A stretch of DNA of 6,590 nucleotides from an uncultured Mycoplasmatota bacterium (lineage in GTDB: Bacteria; Bacillota_I; Bacilli_A; RF39; UBA660), in NCBI GenBank assembly GCA_900554615.1, contig USIB01000068.1, positions 1 to 6,590 on the forward strand, in the 5' to 3' direction. The notes under the pieces were generated by a model, which worked only from the letters and a program-made list of their open reading frames with translations, made no database searches and was not told where the DNA came from. Shown here piece by piece: positions 1-5,812 of this stretch (position 1 is the first letter of the stretch; each line of letters starts with the position of its first letter). The translations under genes were made by a program, and so were the position numbers.

Positions 1-2
1 AT

Positions 3-917
3 ACATTAAGTACTAGTATGATTAGTAATGATATAGTAAGTAATAATAGTAATTTAACTATATCTGATACTGGACAAAGATATATTCAAATAATAGCTTA
101 TGATAATGTAGGCAATAGTTCAGTTGTTTATGTTACTGGTTATATATCTAATGTTATAACAGTTAATTATAATGCTAATGGAGGAAGTGGTGCTCCAGCG
201 AGTCAAGATAAATATAATACTGTTGATTTAACTTTATCTAGTACTAAGCCAACAAGAACAAATTATACTTTTATTAGTTGGAATACTAAGAGTGATGGTA
301 GTGGGACTAGTTATCAACCTGGTTCTAAATATACAGCTAATGAATCGGTTACATTGTATGCAATATGGAAATCTGATGATACAACACCACCAACATGTAA
401 TTTAAGTGCTAATTCAAGTACTATAACAGCAACAGCTACTGATAATAAAGGAATAGCTTATCAAGGATGGAGTAGTTCATATAGTGGTAATAATAGTACT
501 AGTAAAGATATTGCTGAAGGAGAACATATATATTATGTAAAAGATACAGCTGGTAATACTAGTACATGTTCAATTAGTATTAAAGCAACTCATTCATATC
601 AAAAACAAGTTCAAAATGAAACTTCGGCTTATGAAAGATGGACGAAATCTGCTAGCGGGTCATGCCAGTGCAGAGGGAAAAGTACTGGTGGTGGATATCC
701 AATTCAGCCGGGAACTTGCACAACAAGTGGCTGTTCGTGTTTAAGCGGTATGTGGGTAAAAACTAATAATTGTACTGTTTCTAAAACTTTTTCTGGTTGG
801 TATTGTACATCTGGAACATTAAGTGGGTCAAAATGTATAACTACTAGTTATGAAACAAGGTATGCTTGTGATAGTGGTTATACTAAAATAAATGATAGTT
901 GGTGCTATAAAAAATAG
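3..917 (+). CDS. Surface protein C-terminal part (InlB B repeat, Ig-like segments, Cys-rich tail), 5' partial
   Basis: The reading frame is open from the left edge, so the true start lies outside the window; the first in-frame ATG is at 18, and residues are numbered from it. Residues 1-43 look like the end of a bacterial Ig-like domain. Residues about 47-118 match the InlB B repeat (Listeria-Bacteroides repeat, a beta-grasp-like module): VNYNANGG near the start, a central SWNTKSDGSGT and a closing LYAIW. Residues 124-188 form another Ig-like segment (TPPTCNLS ... KDTAGNTSTC). Residues 211-299 are a tail with ten cysteines (216, 218, 234, 239, 241, 252, 263, 273, 284, 296). I see no LPXTG motif and no hydrophobic C-terminal anchor, so attachment, if any, must depend on the missing N-terminal part or on the tail. 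Such modular proteins are usually exported and involved in adhesion; that role is inferred here. The TAG stop lies in the shared terminator stem. Confidence 0.8.
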   Translation, partial: TLSTSMISNDIVSNNSNLTISDTGQRYIQIIAYDNVGNSSVVYVTGYISNVITVNYNANGGSGAPASQDKYNTVDLTLSSTKPTRTNYTFISWNTKSDGSGTSYQPGSKYTANESVTLYAIWKSDDTTPPTCNLSANSSTITATATDNKGIAYQGWSSSYSGNNSTSKDIAEGEHIYYVKDTAGNTSTCSISIKATHSYQKQVQNETSAYERWTKSASGSCQCRGKSTGGGYPIQPGTCTTSGCSCLSGMWVKTNNCTVSKTFSGWYCTSGTLSGSKCITTSYETRYACDSGYTKINDSWCYKK

Positions 918-945
918 TGGTATGTATAATTACATATCACTTTTT
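917..945. terminator. Bidirectional terminator between convergent genes
   Basis: Arms GTGGTATGTA (917-926) and TACATATCAC (931-940) pair over 10 bp with one G-U wobble around a TAAT loop. On the + strand five Ts follow directly (941-945). On the - strand the stem is followed by TATTTTTTATAG. The hairpin overlaps the last base of the upstream gene's TAG stop and contains the TAA stop of yigZ (930-932), so both transcripts probably end here. Confidence 0.75.
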
Positions 946-1511
946 ATATAGATATCATTATTTACTTTAACTTGGTATTTATTTTCAAGAATTGGTAATA
1001 AATCATTAGGAATATTTACATTATAACTAATCATATCTTGATAATTTTTATTATTGATATGACAGTTGGTTAGTAATAAATCAATATCATTAATATCTTT
1101 ATAAGTAAAATAGATATCGATGTTTTTACCAAGAATTAGTTTAGTTAACTTAGTATTATTTAAACAAGTAGATATACATTTAGAATAAGCACGAATAAGA
1201 CCACCAGCGCCTAGTTTGATACCGCCAAAATATCTAACAACAATTGCTAGAACAAAGTTTAGATTATGTTTAGTTAAGACATCTAATATTGGTTTGCCGG
1301 CAGTACCACTGGGCTCGCCATCATCACTACATTTAATATTATTAGGCAATATATAGGCATAGCAATAATGAGTAGCATCTTTATATTTATCTTTAACTAG
1401 TTTTAAATATTTATCAATATCATTGATATTATTAATGTTATAGATAATAGTTATAAATCTAGAGTTTTTAATAATTAAAGTATTTTCAATAGTTTCTTTT
1501 ATAGTATTCAT
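930..1511 (-). CDS. yigZ: YigZ/IMPACT family protein (UPF0029)
   Basis: This 193-residue protein fits the YigZ (B. subtilis YvyE) family, normally a little over 200 residues. The N-terminal IMPACT domain carries the family signatures DDGEPSGTAGKP (63-74) and VVRYFGGIKLGAGGL (91-105), with HYCYAYI at 48-54. Residues about 130-190 correspond to the small C-terminal DUF1949 domain. The eukaryotic relative IMPACT regulates the kinase GCN2. The bacterial role is unsettled, with RNA or ribosome binding suggested, so the family call is firm and the function is not. The ATG at 1511 is preceded by GGTGAG (1520-1515 on the - strand). No partner gene is in its operon: it is transcribed alone from a promoter facing uvrC and ends against the surface protein gene. 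Confidence 0.92.
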   Translation of the reverse strand: MNTIKETIENTLIIKNSRFITIIYNINNINDIDKYLKLVKDKYKDATHYCYAYILPNNIKCSDDGEPSGTAGKPILDVLTKHNLNFVLAIVVRYFGGIKLGAGGLIRAYSKCISTCLNNTKLTKLILGKNIDIYFTYKDINDIDLLLTNCHINNKNYQDMISYNVNIPNDLLPILENKYQVKVNNDIYIKSDM

Positions 1512-1526
1512 AAACTCACCAAAGTA

Positions 1527-1555
1527 ATTGTACCATGATATTTACTTTATGGCAA
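1527..1555 (-). promoter_or_regulatory. yigZ promoter (extended -10)
   Basis: Read on the - strand, TTGCCA (1555-1550) and TACAAT (1532-1527) are separated by exactly 17 bp. The -10 is preceded by TGG, giving an extended -10 (TGn). Transcription would begin near 1520, at the ribosome binding site, so the predicted leader is only about 9 nt. The -35 lies inside the spacer of the oppositely directed uvrC promoter. Confidence 0.6.
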
Positions 1556-1569
1556 TTATCTTATATAAT
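1541..1569 (+). promoter_or_regulatory. uvrC operon promoter
   Basis: TTTACT (1541-1546), a 17-bp spacer and a perfect TATAAT (1564-1569) lie just upstream of uvrC. The -35 matches the sigma-A consensus at 4 of 6 positions. The start would be near 1576, giving a leader of about 22 nt that contains the strong ribosome binding site AGGGAGGGG at 1585-1593. This promoter should drive uvrC and the two genes behind it. Confidence 0.65.
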
Positions 1570-1597
1570 ATGTATAGTAATTTAAGGGAGGGGTATT

Positions 1598-3364
1598 ATG
1601 TTTAAAGAAGAATTATCTTTAGTACCACATCTTCCAGGTTGTTATCTAATGAGAAATAAAGATAACATAGTAATATATGTAGGAAAAAGTAAAAATCTAA
1701 AGAATAGATTATCTTCTTATTTTCAAAGAGAATATACAGGTAAAACAATGATGTTAGTAAGAGAAATAGATCATTTTGAATACATAGTAACAAATACGGA
1801 GATGGAAAGTTTATTATTAGAAATAAATCTAATTAAAAAATATAATCCTAAGTATAATATATTATATAGAGATGATAAGTCATATCCATATATAGAACTT
1901 ACAAGTGATAAAGTACCAACTCTTAGGATAATAAGAAGAATTAATGTAAAGAAAGTAAAGAATAATCTCTTTGGTCCGTATCCTAATGTGGGGGCTGCTA
2001 AAAAGGTAGTAGAAATATTAAATAGAATATATCCTTTAAGAAAATGTAAAACATATGAAAAAAGGGAATGTTTATATTATCATATAGGACAGTGTTTAGG
2101 TTATTGTACTCATGATATTGAAGAGAGTAGAATAAAAGAGATGAAGAGTGAGATAATATCTTTTTTAAATGGTAATACCAAAGTATTAACAGATAGAATT
2201 ACTAATAAGATGAGGGAATATTCTGATAAGATGGAGTATGAGAAGGCTTTAGAATATAAAGAATTATTAGATTATATTAATATAACTACTGAGAAGCAAA
2301 AGGTAGATTTAGATAGTAGTGTTAATATAGATGTTGCTTCTTACTATGCTAAAGATAATTATATTAGTATTCAAATACTCTTTATAAGAGGAGGAAAACT
2401 ATTAGATAGAAATAGAAATATCTTTCCTATGATTGATACGGAAGAGGAAGAGTTTTCTAAATATTTATCAGACTTTTATAGTAGGAATATAACAATACCT
2501 AAAGAAGTATTAGTACCAGATAAGATAGATAAAGAAGTATTTGAGGAGGTATTTAATATTAAGTTTGTGACTCCTATTAAGGGGGAGAAGAAGAGAATAT
2601 TAGATTTAGCCTATGATAATGCTAGAATATATTATGAAGAGCAGATGACTTATATTAAGAGAGATGAAGATAAGATTACTAATGCTTTAGAAGAATTAAA
2701 AGATAAATTAAAACTAGATAGTGTAGATAGAATAGAACTATTTGATAACTCTAATTTATTTGGTACTTTTAATGTATCGGGAATGGTTGTTTTTGTGATG
2801 GGAAAGCCTTCGAAGAATGATTATCGTAAGTTTAAAATAACTAATGATAAGAATGATGATTATGGTACGATGAGAGAAGTTATTTATCGAAGATATTTTA
2901 GAGTACTTAAAGATGTGCTAGAGAAACCTAATTTGGTGATAGTGGATGGCGGTTTAGGACAGATTAATGTAGCAAGAGAAGTAATTAATGAACTAGGACT
3001 AGATATTCCTGTATGTGGTCTTAAGAAAGATGATAAACATGCTACTAATGTTTTACTTGGTTTTAACCCAGTAGTAGAAATACCTATTGATAAGAGAAGT
3101 GATTTATTTCTTTTACTTACAAAGATGCAAACTGAAGTACATAACTTTACAATAAGTTATCATAAACAAATAAGAAGTAAGGGTGCATTATCAACAGTAC
3201 TTGATAATATCGAAGGAATAGGAGAAGTAAGGAAGAAGAGGCTTCTAAAAAAATATAAAACTATATCTAAAATGAAAGAAGCGAGTATAGAGGAGTTAGA
3301 AGAAATATTACCTAAAGAGGTAGCAGTAACTTTTAAGGATTTTTTGGATAATTATGATAAATAA
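1598..3364 (+). CDS. uvrC: UvrABC excinuclease subunit C
   Basis: UvrC makes both incisions around a DNA lesion after UvrA/UvrB have located it (nucleotide excision repair). The 588-residue length is normal. The N-terminal GIY-YIG nuclease (about 10-90; 3' incision) shows PGCY (13-16), IYVGK (26-30), R37 and E75, the likely metal-binding glutamate. Cysteines 150, 158, 166 and 170 (LRKC ... RECLYYHIGQCLGYC) match the positions reported to hold an iron-sulphur cluster in UvrC. A UVR motif that contacts UvrB lies at about 201-228. The RNase H-like 5' nuclease spans about 340-530, with D383 (ELFDNSN), D450 (IVDGG) and H515 (EVHNF) as the probable DDH triad. Helix-hairpin-helix DNA binding follows (about 535-588, NIEGIGEVRKKRLL). 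No catalytic residue appears lost. The start is set by the strong upstream ribosome binding site. It leads an operon with the next two genes; uvrA and uvrB are not in the window. Confidence 0.98.
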   Translation: MFKEELSLVPHLPGCYLMRNKDNIVIYVGKSKNLKNRLSSYFQREYTGKTMMLVREIDHFEYIVTNTEMESLLLEINLIKKYNPKYNILYRDDKSYPYIELTSDKVPTLRIIRRINVKKVKNNLFGPYPNVGAAKKVVEILNRIYPLRKCKTYEKRECLYYHIGQCLGYCTHDIEESRIKEMKSEIISFLNGNTKVLTDRITNKMREYSDKMEYEKALEYKELLDYINITTEKQKVDLDSSVNIDVASYYAKDNYISIQILFIRGGKLLDRNRNIFPMIDTEEEEFSKYLSDFYSRNITIPKEVLVPDKIDKEVFEEVFNIKFVTPIKGEKKRILDLAYDNARIYYEEQMTYIKRDEDKITNALEELKDKLKLDSVDRIELFDNSNLFGTFNVSGMVVFVMGKPSKNDYRKFKITNDKNDDYGTMREVIYRRYFRVLKDVLEKPNLVIVDGGLGQINVAREVINELGLDIPVCGLKKDDKHATNVLLGFNPVVEIPIDKRSDLFLLLTKMQTEVHNFTISYHKQIRSKGALSTVLDNIEGIGEVRKKRLLKKYKTISKMKEASIEELEEILPKEVAVTFKDFLDNYDK

Positions 3365-3827
3365 TATAATATTTTTAGATATAGATGGAGTATTAAATAG
3401 TAATAAATATTTTGATAGTATTGATAATAAGGAATGTATGAATCTAGTAGATAGACTTATGTTAGATATAGATGTTAGTAAAGTAAAGATACTATTAGAA
3501 ATAGTTGGTAGGACAAAGGCTAAGATAGTGATAACTTCTTTTTGGAGAAGAATGAAATTATATCCATACATTAAAGAAAGATTAATAAGTATGGGACTGC
3601 CTGTAGAGGGAGAGACTCCTTTTATAGAAGGAAGAAGAGGAGAAGAGATAAAGAGTTATCTATTAGAAAATAGAGTTAGTAATTATTGTATAATTGATGA
3701 TGAAGTATTTAAAGATTATAAAGAGTTAGAAGATTATTTAGTAGTTACTGACTTTTATGAAGATGGGTTAACGATAGACCATGCTAAAGGAGTAGTTAAA
3801 AAATTAATAAAGAAGGAAGAGATGTAA
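3354..3827 (+). CDS. HAD-type phosphatase-like protein (HAD_SAK_2-like)
   Basis: A 157-residue, single-domain HAD-fold protein with no obvious cap insertion. Motif I is FLDIDGVLNS, with nucleophile D9 and general acid D11. Motif II is VITSFWRR (T61/S62). Candidate motif III basic residues are R94, R95 or K100. Motif IV is YCIIDDE, with D115 and D116 as metal ligands. The set DIDGVLNS, TSFWRR, IIDD and a late VTD...GLT is typical of the small HAD domain also found in Swiss-Army-knife RNA repair proteins; this comparison is from memory. The substrate cannot be read from sequence; a nucleotide or nucleic-acid end phosphate is only a guess. The ATG overlaps the last 11 bases of uvrC in another frame, with only a distant AAGGA (3335-3339), so translation probably depends on coupling to uvrC. 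The next gene starts one base after its stop. Confidence 0.8.
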   Translation: MINNIIFLDIDGVLNSNKYFDSIDNKECMNLVDRLMLDIDVSKVKILLEIVGRTKAKIVITSFWRRMKLYPYIKERLISMGLPVEGETPFIEGRRGEEIKSYLLENRVSNYCIIDDEVFKDYKELEDYLVVTDFYEDGLTIDHAKGVVKKLIKKEEM

Positions 3828-3828
3828 A

Positions 3829-4524
3829 ATGAGGTTTAAAGTTGATAAAAAGTTTTTTGAGAAAGTTGATAATGCTTGTTTTGGTGTTATTATTGCTAGA
3901 GGGATTGATAATACTAAGAAATATGATTTTATTGAAAAGATGCTAGAAGATGAAATTAATAGTATTGAAGAAGAGTACAGAGATAAGAAAGTTAAAGAAT
4001 TACCAGAAATTGAATTATATAGAGATGCTTTTAGAAAGTTAGATATTAATCCTAATAAATATATGTGTTCTATCGAAGCTTTAGTTAGTAGAACTGTTAA
4101 GTCTAAACATATACCGAATATTAATCCTATTGTAGACTTAGGTAATGCTTTATCATTAAAGTATAGAATACCTCTTGGTATCCATGATATTGATAGATTT
4201 AGTGGAGATATTGAGATAAGACCTGCTAATAGTGATGATAGATTTGTTCCATTTGGTGGAGGAGACTATGATAATCCTGATGTTGGAGAAGTAATTTATG
4301 TAAGTGGTAATGATGTTAAGACTAGAAGATGGACTTGGAGACAAGGTGATAATAGTAAAGTTGATGAAACTATTAAGAATGCTTTTATTCCATTAGATGG
4401 TTTTAATGAAAATAAAGAGAGTATTTTGAAATTACAGAAAGAATTTAGTGATATTTTAACTAGTATGGGAGTAGAATGTACTCTAGGATTTATAGATAAG
4501 GATAATACTGAATTTGAGTTTTAG
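3829..4524 (+). CDS. Freestanding B3/B4 domain protein, probable tRNA trans-editing factor
   Basis: This 231-residue protein resembles the B3/B4 domain of the phenylalanyl-tRNA synthetase beta subunit, which hydrolyses tyrosine mischarged onto tRNA-Phe, but it lacks every other synthetase domain. Recognisable parts are YRDAFRKLDINPNKY (64-78), SIEAL (81-85), PNINPIVDLGNALSL (96-110), IPLGIHDID (114-122), the IEIRPA strand (128-133) and GEVIY (153-157), followed by RRWTWRQ (166-172). Residues 1-60 form a helical, charged N-terminal segment. Family members are annotated as B3/4 domain proteins or PheRS beta-related. A cytoplasmic role in removing wrong amino acids from tRNA is likely, but which amino acid and tRNA cannot be seen. 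AAGGAAG at 3813-3819 is its ribosome binding site. It is the last gene of the uvrC operon. Confidence 0.85.
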   Translation: MRFKVDKKFFEKVDNACFGVIIARGIDNTKKYDFIEKMLEDEINSIEEEYRDKKVKELPEIELYRDAFRKLDINPNKYMCSIEALVSRTVKSKHIPNINPIVDLGNALSLKYRIPLGIHDIDRFSGDIEIRPANSDDRFVPFGGGDYDNPDVGEVIYVSGNDVKTRRWTWRQGDNSKVDETIKNAFIPLDGFNENKESILKLQKEFSDILTSMGVECTLGFIDKDNTEFEF

Positions 4525-4535
4525 TTTATTATAGG

Positions 4536-4561
4536 CCCTCTAGATCTATTGTTCTAGAGGG
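4536..4561 (+). terminator. Probable terminator of the uvrC operon
   Basis: CCCTCTAGA (4536-4544) and TCTAGAGGG (4553-4561) form a perfect 9-bp stem with an 8-nt loop, 12 bases after the last stop codon. The sequence after it is TTATCTT, an interrupted T stretch, so termination may be partial. No other function for so GC-rich a hairpin at this place is apparent. Confidence 0.65.
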
Positions 4562-4709
4562 TTATCTTCAGCCAAATTATTTGTCTAAAGATAAAGTACC
4601 AGCCGTACTATTCTATAGAAGTTATGACTTTAAAAACTTAGTATTTTGTTGTAAAATGATAAAAAAGTAATAAAATATTGAGAAAAATAAAGAAAAAAGC
4701 TCTAAAATA
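4562..4709. other. AT-rich intergenic stretch with short symmetries
   Basis: Together with the flanking hairpin, promoter and leader, this makes a gene-free stretch of just over 300 bases (4525-4830). I see no open frame longer than a few codons starting with ATG. It holds an inverted pair TTATCTT (4562-4568)/AAGATAA (4588-4594), a small hairpin AGTAC-CAGCC-GTACT (4595-4609), a perfect palindrome TTCTATAGAA (4611-4620), and an imperfect direct repeat beginning TAAAATATTGA at 4671 and 4703. The repeat's second copy contains the -35 box of the rplM promoter. None of these can be assigned a function from the sequence alone. Confidence 0.4.
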
Positions 4710-4738
4710 TTGACAAAATCATAAAATAATAGTAAAAT
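4710..4738 (+). promoter_or_regulatory. rplM-rpsI promoter
   Basis: A perfect TTGACA (4710-4715), a 17-bp spacer and TAAAAT (4733-4738) form the strongest promoter in the window, as expected for a ribosomal protein operon. Transcription should begin near 4745. AT-rich tracts upstream could act as an UP element. Confidence 0.75.
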
Positions 4739-4744
4739 CATAAT

Positions 4745-4830
4745 CGGTACATTTGGTTGGAGGATATTAGATATTGGGACCATTTAATATTTGAAGACAA
4801 ACTTATAAATATAAAAGGAGAAGAAAAAGA
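4745..4830 (+). ncRNA. Candidate L13-type 5' leader of rplM
   Basis: From the predicted start near 4745 to the rplM ATG is about 85 nt. The central part can fold: TGGTT (4754-4758) pairs with GACCA (4778-4782), with an inner hairpin ATAT-TAG-ATAT (4764-4774). Many Firmicutes rplM genes carry a structured autoregulatory leader (Rfam L13_leader). The location and size fit, but I cannot confirm a match to that consensus. The ribosome binding site AAAGGAG lies at 4814-4820, outside this fold. Confidence 0.4.
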
Positions 4831-5274
4831 ATGAAAACAACATTTATGCAATCAAAAGAAACAGTAAACAGAACTTGGTATGTTATAGATGCTAAAGATA
4901 TTCCTCTAGGAAGAGTTGCTAGTAAGGCTGCTACTATATTAAGAGGAAAGCATAAAGTAACATATACACCACATGTTGACTGTGGAGACTATGTTATCAT
5001 TGTAAATGCTGATAAAGTAGCATTAACTGGTAACAAATTAGAGGGAAAGATTTATTATGATCACTCTAGATATGTAGGTGGTTTAAGAGAAAGAACTGCT
5101 AAAGAAATGAGACAAAATTATCCAGTAGAAATGGTAGAAAGAGCTGTAAAAGGAATGCTTCCACATAATAGACTTGGAAGACAAATGTACAAAAAATTAT
5201 TTGTATATGCTGGTGAAGATCACAAACATGCTGCTCAAATGCCAAAAGTATTAGAAATGGGAGGTAACAAATAA
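4831..5274 (+). CDS. rplM: 50S ribosomal protein L13 (uL13)
   Basis: L13 is an early-assembly protein of the large ribosomal subunit that binds 23S rRNA. The 147-residue length is normal for Gram-positive bacteria. Recognisable family segments are RTWYVIDAKDIPLGRVAS (14-31), HVDCGDYVIIVNADKVALTG (48-67), the Y(Y)DHSRYVGG region (75-84) and the hallmark GMLPHNRLGR (108-117), followed by LFVYAG and the His-rich end of the domain (123-133). The start is fixed by AAAGGAG at 4814-4820. Its TAA stop overlaps the rpsI start as TAATG, the usual tight coupling of this conserved pair. Expression is probably controlled by the strong promoter at 4710 and possibly by the leader. Confidence 0.99.
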   Translation: MKTTFMQSKETVNRTWYVIDAKDIPLGRVASKAATILRGKHKVTYTPHVDCGDYVIIVNADKVALTGNKLEGKIYYDHSRYVGGLRERTAKEMRQNYPVEMVERAVKGMLPHNRLGRQMYKKLFVYAGEDHKHAAQMPKVLEMGGNK

Positions 5275-5693
5275 TGGCTAAAGAAAAAAGAAGTTTTTAT
5301 GGAACTGGTAGAAGAAAAGGATCTGTAGCTAAAGTTACACTAACTCCAGGTACTGGTAAAATAACTGTAAATGGTAAAGATGTTCATGAATATATGCCAT
5401 ATGAAGTATTAGTAATGGATTTAAAACAACCATTAGTAGTTACTAACAATGAGAATACATTCGATGTTAAGGCTAGTGTTATTGGTGGTGGATTTTCAGG
5501 TCAAACTGGTGCTATCAGACTTGGTATTACAAGAGCATTACTAGTTTATGATGAAGAAAATGAAGGAAGCGAAGATTCATATAGAAAAGTTCTTAAGGCT
5601 AATGGATTTGTAACTAGAGATCCAAGAGTTAAAGAAAGAAAGAAATATGGTCTTAAAGGTGCAAGAAGAGCTCCACAATTTAGTAAGAGATAA
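5274..5693 (+). CDS. rpsI: 30S ribosomal protein S9 (uS9)
   Basis: S9 sits in the head of the small subunit; its C-terminal tail reaches the P site and touches the initiator or peptidyl tRNA. Family marks are YGTGRRKGSVAKV (9-21), GGGFSGQTGAIRLGITRAL (71-89), TRDPRVKERKKYGLKGAR (114-131) and the intact C-terminal QFSKR. At 139 residues it is about 9 longer than the usual 130, explained by an acidic insertion near residues 94-102 (EENEGSEDS) where most family members have a short loop after the ALL helix. GGGAGGT (5259-5265) in the end of rplM is its ribosome binding site. Confidence 0.99.
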   Translation: MAKEKRSFYGTGRRKGSVAKVTLTPGTGKITVNGKDVHEYMPYEVLVMDLKQPLVVTNNENTFDVKASVIGGGFSGQTGAIRLGITRALLVYDEENEGSEDSYRKVLKANGFVTRDPRVKERKKYGLKGARRAPQFSKR

Positions 5694-5696
5694 TTT

Positions 5697-5730
5697 AGAA
5701 GAGGTTACATTAATTGTAACTTCTTTTTTT
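5697..5730 (+). terminator. Rho-independent terminator of rplM-rpsI
   Basis: Bases 5700-5709 pair with 5715-5724 (one G-U wobble) around a 5-nt TTAAT loop, and pairing can extend a few bases further outward into the A-rich and T-rich flanks. The right arm runs into TTCTTTTTTT. It begins four bases after the rpsI stop and is the clearest terminator in the window. Confidence 0.9.
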
Positions 5731-5762
5731 GTTAAAAAGATGTAAAGAAAATGTATTAGTAG

Positions 5763-5791
5763 TAGACTTTTATTAAATAATTTAGTATCAT
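5763..5791 (+). promoter_or_regulatory. Promoter of the DUF3800 gene
   Basis: TAGACT (5763-5768, 4 of 6 consensus), a 17-bp spacer and TATCAT (5786-5791, 5 of 6) precede the gene. The start would fall near 5798, leaving a leader of about 15 nt that begins at the ribosome binding site. The -10 box lies inside the left arm of the palindrome at 5786-5810. Confidence 0.5.
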
Positions 5792-5810
5792 ATCCTTTAA
5801 GGATGTGATA
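5786..5810. promoter_or_regulatory. 25-bp palindrome, candidate operator of the DUF3800 gene
   Basis: Arms TATCATATCCTT (5786-5797) and AAGGATGTGATA (5799-5810) are reverse complements except for one position and are centred on T5798. The palindrome covers the predicted -10, the transcription start and the ribosome binding site AAGGA (5799-5803). A dimeric repressor bound here would block transcription. If a longer transcript exists, the same sequence could fold and hide the ribosome binding site. The symmetry is seen directly; the regulatory role is inferred. Confidence 0.55.
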
Positions 5811-5812
5811 TA

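Noticed and set aside
165..380. InlB B repeat considered as a tandem repeat array
   Set aside because: Only one copy of the module is present in the window; further copies, if any, would lie upstream of the left edge.
1602..1793. Open frame of 63 codons on the - strand
   Set aside because: It lies wholly inside uvrC, has no family resemblance, and is Leu/Phe/Tyr-rich as expected from reading AT-rich coding DNA backwards.
3308..3571. Open frame of 87 codons on the - strand, hydrophobic
   Set aside because: It is antisense to the end of uvrC and the HAD gene, both well supported by motifs; the apparent hydrophobicity follows from the reverse of Lys/Asp-rich codons.
4156..4344. Open frame of 62 codons on the - strand
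   Set aside because: Antisense to the conserved B3/B4 core; Ser/Ile-rich low-complexity product without a credible ribosome binding site.
4525..4830. CRISPR array, tRNA or small protein gene in the long intergenic region
   Set aside because: The repeats are too short and not regularly spaced, no cloverleaf-like sequence is seen, and ATG-started frames end within a few codons.
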